A stretch of DNA of 9,498 bases from an uncultured Bacteroidota bacterium (GTDB taxonomy: Bacteria > Bacteroidota > Bacteroidia > UKL13-3). The stretch's first letter is position 1. The number at the start of each line of letters is the position of its first letter. The position numbers and the translations under genes are program-made. The stretch spans positions 1 to 9,498 of the forward strand of contig CAISTO010000271.1 of NCBI GenBank assembly GCA_903888395.1, written 5' to 3'. The notes beneath the pieces are model-generated. The model was not told the origin of the DNA, did not search any database, and worked only from the letters and a program-made list of their open reading frames with translations. Positions 6,132 through 9,498 of this stretch are shown here, one piece after another.

Positions 6132-7124
6132 ATGAAAGTTGCAGTAGTTGGTGCCACCGGTTTAGTGGGTTCAGTGATGTTAAAGGTTTTGGAAGAGAAA
6201 AACTTTCCAATTACCGAGTTTATTCCCGTTGCTTCCGACAAGTCGGCAGGCAATAAAATAAGCTTTAAAGGAACTGAATATACTCTGCATACCATGCAAC
6301 AAGCCATTGATAAAAACCCTCAAGTAGCATTGTTTTCTGCAGGTGGAAGTGTTTCATTGGAATGGGCTCCAAAGTTTGCTGAAGTAGGTTGTTTTGTCAT
6401 TGATAATTCATCGGCATGGCGCATGGATGAAACCAAAAAATTAGTGGTTCCTGAGGTAAATGCAAAGGTGCTAACTGCCAACGATAAAATCATTGCCAAT
6501 CCAAACTGTTCTACCATTCAAATGGTTTTAGTATTGCAGCCGCTGCACCAAAAATATAAAATAAAACGTGTGGTGGTTTCTACTTATCAATCGGTAACAG
6601 GAACTGGCGTAAAGGCCGTTCAACAAATGGAAAATGAACGAAATGGCGTTGCTGGCGAAATGGCTTATAAATATCAAATTGATAAAAATGCCATTCCACA
6701 AATAGATGTTTTTTTAGACAATGGTTACACCAAAGAAGAAATGAAAATGGTGTTGGAAACCAAAAAAATTATGGGCGATGATTCCATCAATGTTACTGCC
6801 ACATGTGTTAGAATTCCTACTACTGGCGGACATTCAGAAAGTGTAAACATTGAATTTGAAAACGATTTTGATTTACAAGAAGTACGTTCGCTTTTAACCA
6901 ATACCAGCGGAATAATTTTAAAGGATGATGTTGCAAATTTTGAATATCCAATGCCGTTATTTGCCGATGGAAAAGATGAAGTTTTTGTGGGAAGAATCAG
7001 GCGTGATGAAAGCCAAGCAAATTCGTTAAACTTATGGATTGTAGCCGATAATTTGCGCAAAGGCGCTGCCACCAATACCGTTCAAATAGCTGAATATTTA
7101 TTGGAAAATGGTTTGATTGGTTGA
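6132..7124 (+). CDS. asd: Aspartate-semialdehyde dehydrogenase
   Basis: A 330-residue cytoplasmic enzyme that reduces aspartyl phosphate to aspartate semialdehyde with NADPH, the branch point leading to lysine and diaminopimelate, threonine, methionine and isoleucine. The N-terminal dinucleotide-binding loop is VGATGLVGSV at 6-15. Catalytic Cys126 sits in NPNCSTIQ, Gln153 in STYQSVTGTG, and the catalytic His234 in GGHSESV. Arg97 in SSAWRMD and Arg227, seven residues before the His as in the E. coli enzyme, are the expected substrate-binding arginines. The C-terminal segment RDESQANSLNLWIVADNLRKGAA is typical. Length and GGHSESV fit the shorter Gram-positive/Bacteroidota branch rather than the E. 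coli type. The ATG at 6132 starts directly at the MKVAVVGATG fold, after an A-rich leader. It appears monocistronic and converges on the rhomboid genes. Confidence 0.97.
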   Translation: MKVAVVGATGLVGSVMLKVLEEKNFPITEFIPVASDKSAGNKISFKGTEYTLHTMQQAIDKNPQVALFSAGGSVSLEWAPKFAEVGCFVIDNSSAWRMDETKKLVVPEVNAKVLTANDKIIANPNCSTIQMVLVLQPLHQKYKIKRVVVSTYQSVTGTGVKAVQQMENERNGVAGEMAYKYQIDKNAIPQIDVFLDNGYTKEEMKMVLETKKIMGDDSINVTATCVRIPTTGGHSESVNIEFENDFDLQEVRSLLTNTSGIILKDDVANFEYPMPLFADGKDEVFVGRIRRDESQANSLNLWIVADNLRKGAATNTVQIAEYLLENGLIG

Positions 7125-7163
7125 TAAGTTGATTGGTTAATTAGGTTGATAAGTTGACTGGTT
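7119..7163 (+). repeat. Short imperfect tandem repeat at the asd stop codon
   Basis: The 20-bp segments at 7119-7138 and 7144-7163 (beginning GGTTGATAAGTTGA) differ at one base and repeat with a 25-bp period. The first copy includes the last Gly codon and the TGA stop of asd. Related GATTGGTT words lie just before and between the copies, which suggests slippage-type growth. Confidence 0.7.
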
Positions 7164-7230
7164 CAGTTTGATTTTATAATATTATCCTGATACCTATTTC
7201 GCAATTTATCATTCCGCACTTCGCACTCCG

Positions 7231-8112
7231 TTACTCCTTACTCGCTTTAAACAGCAATTCTTTTTCTTTTGCACTTAAGCTTTCGTATCCGCTTTTGCTT
7301 ATTTTATCCAAAATTGCATCTATGTCCGCCTGATTTGGTTTGTTTGCTTTAGCACTGAAATTCACTTTTTGATCAGCTTTATGATGCACTTTCAATACCG
7401 GTTTTTGCTTGAAAAATCCTTTGAAAAAAGTACTTACCGAATGAATAGCATTGGTTAAATCGTTATTGGTATAAAGGTATTTTATAAATAAAAATCCTGA
7501 AAGCGCACCACCCACATGCGCAATTCTTCCACCAGCATTATTGCTAGGAATATTTAACAAATCAATTAATACAGAAACCAAAGCAATGTAACGCAATTGA
7601 ACGGGGAAAATTCCAAATAACATGACTGTATAATTAGGCAGCAAAGTAGCCGCAGCCGCTACTATGGCGAGCACTCCAGCAGATGCACCTAATGCATAAG
7701 AATCATTTAAACTCACGCTAAAAACAGGAAAAACATTATAGGAAAACATATAAAGAAATCCGCCAAAAATACCACCAACAAAATAAATTTGATACACGCG
7801 GGTATTGCCCAAATATTCGTGAAGTAACATGCCTAGCCAATATAACCAAAGCATGTTAAACAGAATATGAAAAAATCCATCGTGAAAAAACATGTAGGTA
7901 ATAATACCCCAAGGCTGCATGATAAAACTATTTAAATTGGCATATAAAACAAATTTTTTTTCTACCAACGATAAAATATCATTGGCTTGAAAAAGCCAAA
8001 ATAAAACATGTGCAAGTCCAAATACCAAATACACCAAAACGTTCAATGCAATGATTCTTACCACTGCATTTTTTTGTGTCAACTTGTATTTTAAATCATC
8101 TAATAACGACAT
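7231..8112 (-). CDS. Rhomboid-family intramembrane serine protease with C-terminal tail domain
   Basis: A 293-residue inner-membrane protease, second of a pair. Rhomboids cut substrate membrane helices with a Ser-His dyad inside the bilayer. The motif HDGFFHILFN has His77, His82 and Asn86; the catalytic Ser144 lies in GASA (142-145) and the catalytic His199 in AHVGG. The serine motif is GASA rather than the common GxSG, a change of the residue after the serine only, so activity is likely. After the last helix (about 200-214) comes a charged linker, then a short C-terminal segment at about 263-291 (DIDAILDKISKSGYESLSAKEKELLF), a cytoplasmic tail often seen on Bacteroidota rhomboids. I chose the ATG at 8112; an in-frame ATG at 8193 would add 27 residues but overlap the preceding rhomboid gene by 56 bp. 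The gene follows that rhomboid by 25 bp. Substrate unknown. Confidence 0.92.
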   Translation of the reverse strand: MSLLDDLKYKLTQKNAVVRIIALNVLVYLVFGLAHVLFWLFQANDILSLVEKKFVLYANLNSFIMQPWGIITYMFFHDGFFHILFNMLWLYWLGMLLHEYLGNTRVYQIYFVGGIFGGFLYMFSYNVFPVFSVSLNDSYALGASAGVLAIVAAAATLLPNYTVMLFGIFPVQLRYIALVSVLIDLLNIPSNNAGGRIAHVGGALSGFLFIKYLYTNNDLTNAIHSVSTFFKGFFKQKPVLKVHHKADQKVNFSAKANKPNQADIDAILDKISKSGYESLSAKEKELLFKASKE

Positions 8113-8137
8113 CCGAAATTGATTAAAAACTAAACTA

Positions 8138-8893
8138 TTAATAAAAAGTATTTCTATTGGTTTTGTTCCAATATTTAACCAAAATAAAGCCAAATAACAT
8201 ACCTCCTAAATGGGCAAAATGCGCCACATTATCACCAGCGGCATTATTTACACCAAGTAATAATTCCATCCCTCCCATGATAAAAACCAAATACTTGGCT
8301 TTGATAGGAACTGGGAACATGAGCATCATAATTTCGGTATTTGGGAACATCATTCCAAAGGCTAGCAACACACCATAAACCGCGCCACTTGCACCTATTA
8401 CAGGAATATTTATGAGTAAATTTAAATCGGCAGCCTGCGTATTGGTATAATTATAACCTTTCTTAATCATTTCGGTTCCATCGTTCACTACCATGTTATA
8501 AACATCTAATGGAATTTGCGATTTTAACTGTGAGATTTCAATGTATTTTACCAATAAATAAACCACAGCTCCACCTAAAGCTGTTACTAAATAAAATACA
8601 CTAAAACGTTTCCAACCCCAAAAATTTTCAATGCTAGTGCCAAACATGTACAAGCTTAACATATTGAAAAAAATATGAAAAAAATCGGCATGCATGAACA
8701 TATAAGTTAGCAGCTGAAATGGTTTAAAGTTTTGACTTAATGGAAAAAATAGCCCAAAAGTTTTGGTTAAATCTACCACATTTCTGTCTTTTAAAACATA
8801 GGTTGCTAAGAAAAAAAGACCGTTAATAATCAACAAGTTTTTTACTGCCGGTGGCAATACACTTGCACTTGGTGGACGATATTGTTTGAACAT
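8138..8893 (-). CDS. Rhomboid-family intramembrane serine protease
   Basis: A 251-residue inner-membrane serine protease, first of the pair. The family motif HADFFHIFFN has His68, His73 and Asn77, the catalytic Ser169 is in the canonical GASG (167-170), and the catalytic His228 is in AHLGG. All residues needed for activity are present. Membrane segments are visible near 18-34, 60-85, 97-116, 163-183, 199-214 and 223-240, fitting the six-helix core. A roughly 45-residue polar stretch (118-162) between the third and fourth helices is longer than in the second rhomboid. There is no C-terminal tail domain, unlike its neighbour. It starts 25 bp after the mutL stop and ends 25 bp before the second rhomboid, so the three genes probably form one transcript. 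The substrate cannot be deduced from sequence. Confidence 0.93.
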   Translation of the reverse strand: MFKQYRPPSASVLPPAVKNLLIINGLFFLATYVLKDRNVVDLTKTFGLFFPLSQNFKPFQLLTYMFMHADFFHIFFNMLSLYMFGTSIENFWGWKRFSVFYLVTALGGAVVYLLVKYIEISQLKSQIPLDVYNMVVNDGTEMIKKGYNYTNTQAADLNLLINIPVIGASGAVYGVLLAFGMMFPNTEIMMLMFPVPIKAKYLVFIMGGMELLLGVNNAAGDNVAHFAHLGGMLFGFILVKYWNKTNRNTFY

Positions 8894-8918
8894 TTTTTTA
8901 TTTATTTATTGGAACAAT

Positions 8919-9498
8919 TTATTTAAACATATTGGCTAATTCGGCCATAGTAAGTGTAAGTAAACAAGCTTTTCCATCGGGCGAATATTTGGGCTCGCTA
9001 CATGCAAAAAGCTCATCTACCATACGATTCATTTCATCGATGGCAAGCACAGTGCCAGCCTTAATGGCTGCCTTTTTGGCTAAAATTTTAGCTATTAATT
9101 CGTGTTTACTATCGGCTAAATTTCTGTTTTCTTTATAGTTACTTATTAAATCCAAAATCAAATCTTGCTCATTATTATATTGCATTTCAGCCGGAACACC
9201 ATTTACTACAAATGTGTTTTTTCCAAATTCATTTACATCAAATCCCAAGGCTTTAATTTCAGGCAATATTTCTCGTAAAATACTTTCATCGTTCGCATTT
9301 AAAGTAATGGCTTTTGGAAATAATTTTTGCTGACTAACAATGGGCTGCATCTTGATAGCAATTAAATATTTTTCAAATAAAATTCGTTCATGCGCTGCCT
9401 GCTGACTAATTAACAACATGCCACTTTTTATTTGCGTAGCAATATAAGTTTGTTGAATTTGTAAAAACTGCTGACTGTTTTGTTTGTTGTTTTCAATG
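8919..9498 (-). CDS. mutL: DNA mismatch repair protein MutL, C-terminal part
   Basis: Partial gene; the last 192 codons are visible and the start lies beyond the right edge. The reading frame is open from 9498, so the ATG at 9419 is internal. MutL couples mismatch recognition by MutS to strand removal. The visible part begins in the Gln-rich linker and covers the C-terminal dimerisation domain: QTYIATQIKSGMLLISQQAAHERILFE, a QQKLFP segment resembling the sliding-clamp binding motif, VNGVPAE, and AAIKAGTVLAIDEMNRMVDELFAC. The usual endonuclease motifs are changed: DQHA(X)2E(X)4E reads SQQA(AH)E(RILF)E, the ACR box reads AKK, and the CPHGRP box reads SPDGKA. The metal-dependent nicking activity known from most bacteria lacking MutH is therefore doubtful here. 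The gene is followed after 25 bp by two rhomboid genes. Confidence 0.93.
   Translation of the reverse strand, partial: IENNKQNSQQFLQIQQTYIATQIKSGMLLISQQAAHERILFEKYLIAIKMQPIVSQQKLFPKAITLNANDESILREILPEIKALGFDVNEFGKNTFVVNGVPAEMQYNNEQDLILDLISNYKENRNLADSKHELIAKILAKKAAIKAGTVLAIDEMNRMVDELFACSEPKYSPDGKACLLTLTMAELANMFK

Noticed and set aside
6035..6256. A 73-codon plus-strand frame across the asd start
   Set aside because: It begins inside the palindrome and runs through asd in another frame; its sequence resembles no protein I recognise.
6725..7075. A 116-codon minus-strand frame inside asd
   Set aside because: It lies entirely antisense to a well-supported gene, with no domain or start signal.
8113..8193. 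A 27-codon N-terminal extension of the second rhomboid (ATG at 8193)
   Set aside because: It would overlap the end of the first rhomboid gene by 56 bp and adds a sequence unlike a rhomboid N-terminus; the ATG at 8112 gives MSLLDDLKYKLTQ and a normal 25-bp spacer.
8919..9419. mutL as a complete short gene starting at 9419
   Set aside because: The frame stays open to the right edge and the extra residues (QTYIATQIKSG) match the normal MutL linker-domain junction, so this is the 3' part of a longer gene.

Overview
The window looks like an ordinary stretch of a Bacteroidota chromosome. The DNA is AT-rich, and secD and secF are fused into one 979-codon gene. The putative secDF promoter has the phylum's TTTG-N19-TAnnTTTG form, start codons follow A-rich leaders rather than Shine-Dalgarno boxes, and mutL is followed by two rhomboid genes, an order I recall from this phylum. 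I cannot place it below phylum level.

Layout, left to right. (1) 1-977, minus strand: a proton-channel pair, exbB then exbD, with exbD running off the left edge; they would energise a TonB- or Tol-type envelope machine. (2) 978-1348: a 371-bp divergent spacer holding a good promoter and an AT-rich hairpin in the secDF leader. (3) 1349-4378, plus: secDF and a strong intrinsic terminator. (4) 4493-5740, plus: a MacB/FtsX-type ABC permease with a TTG start and no ATPase gene beside it. (5) 5741-6131: a 391-bp spacer packed with repeats: a 77-nt REPIN-like double palindrome between two 13-bp direct repeats, then a 33-nt near-perfect palindrome and a degenerate half copy of it. (6) 6132-7124, plus: asd, aspartate-semialdehyde dehydrogenase. 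(7) 7231-9498, minus: mutL (3' part only), then two different rhomboid proteases, spaced by about 25 bp each and probably one transcription unit. It converges on asd.

Most genes are housekeeping: envelope energisation, protein export, export of an unknown substrate, the branch point of Asp-family amino acids and cell-wall precursors, mismatch repair, and intramembrane proteolysis. I see no phage, plasmid, CRISPR, tRNA or rRNA, and no convincing new multi-gene system. The observations most worth checking are the repeat-filled spacer before asd, the secDF leader hairpin, and the MutL C-terminal domain, whose usual endonuclease motifs are degenerate.
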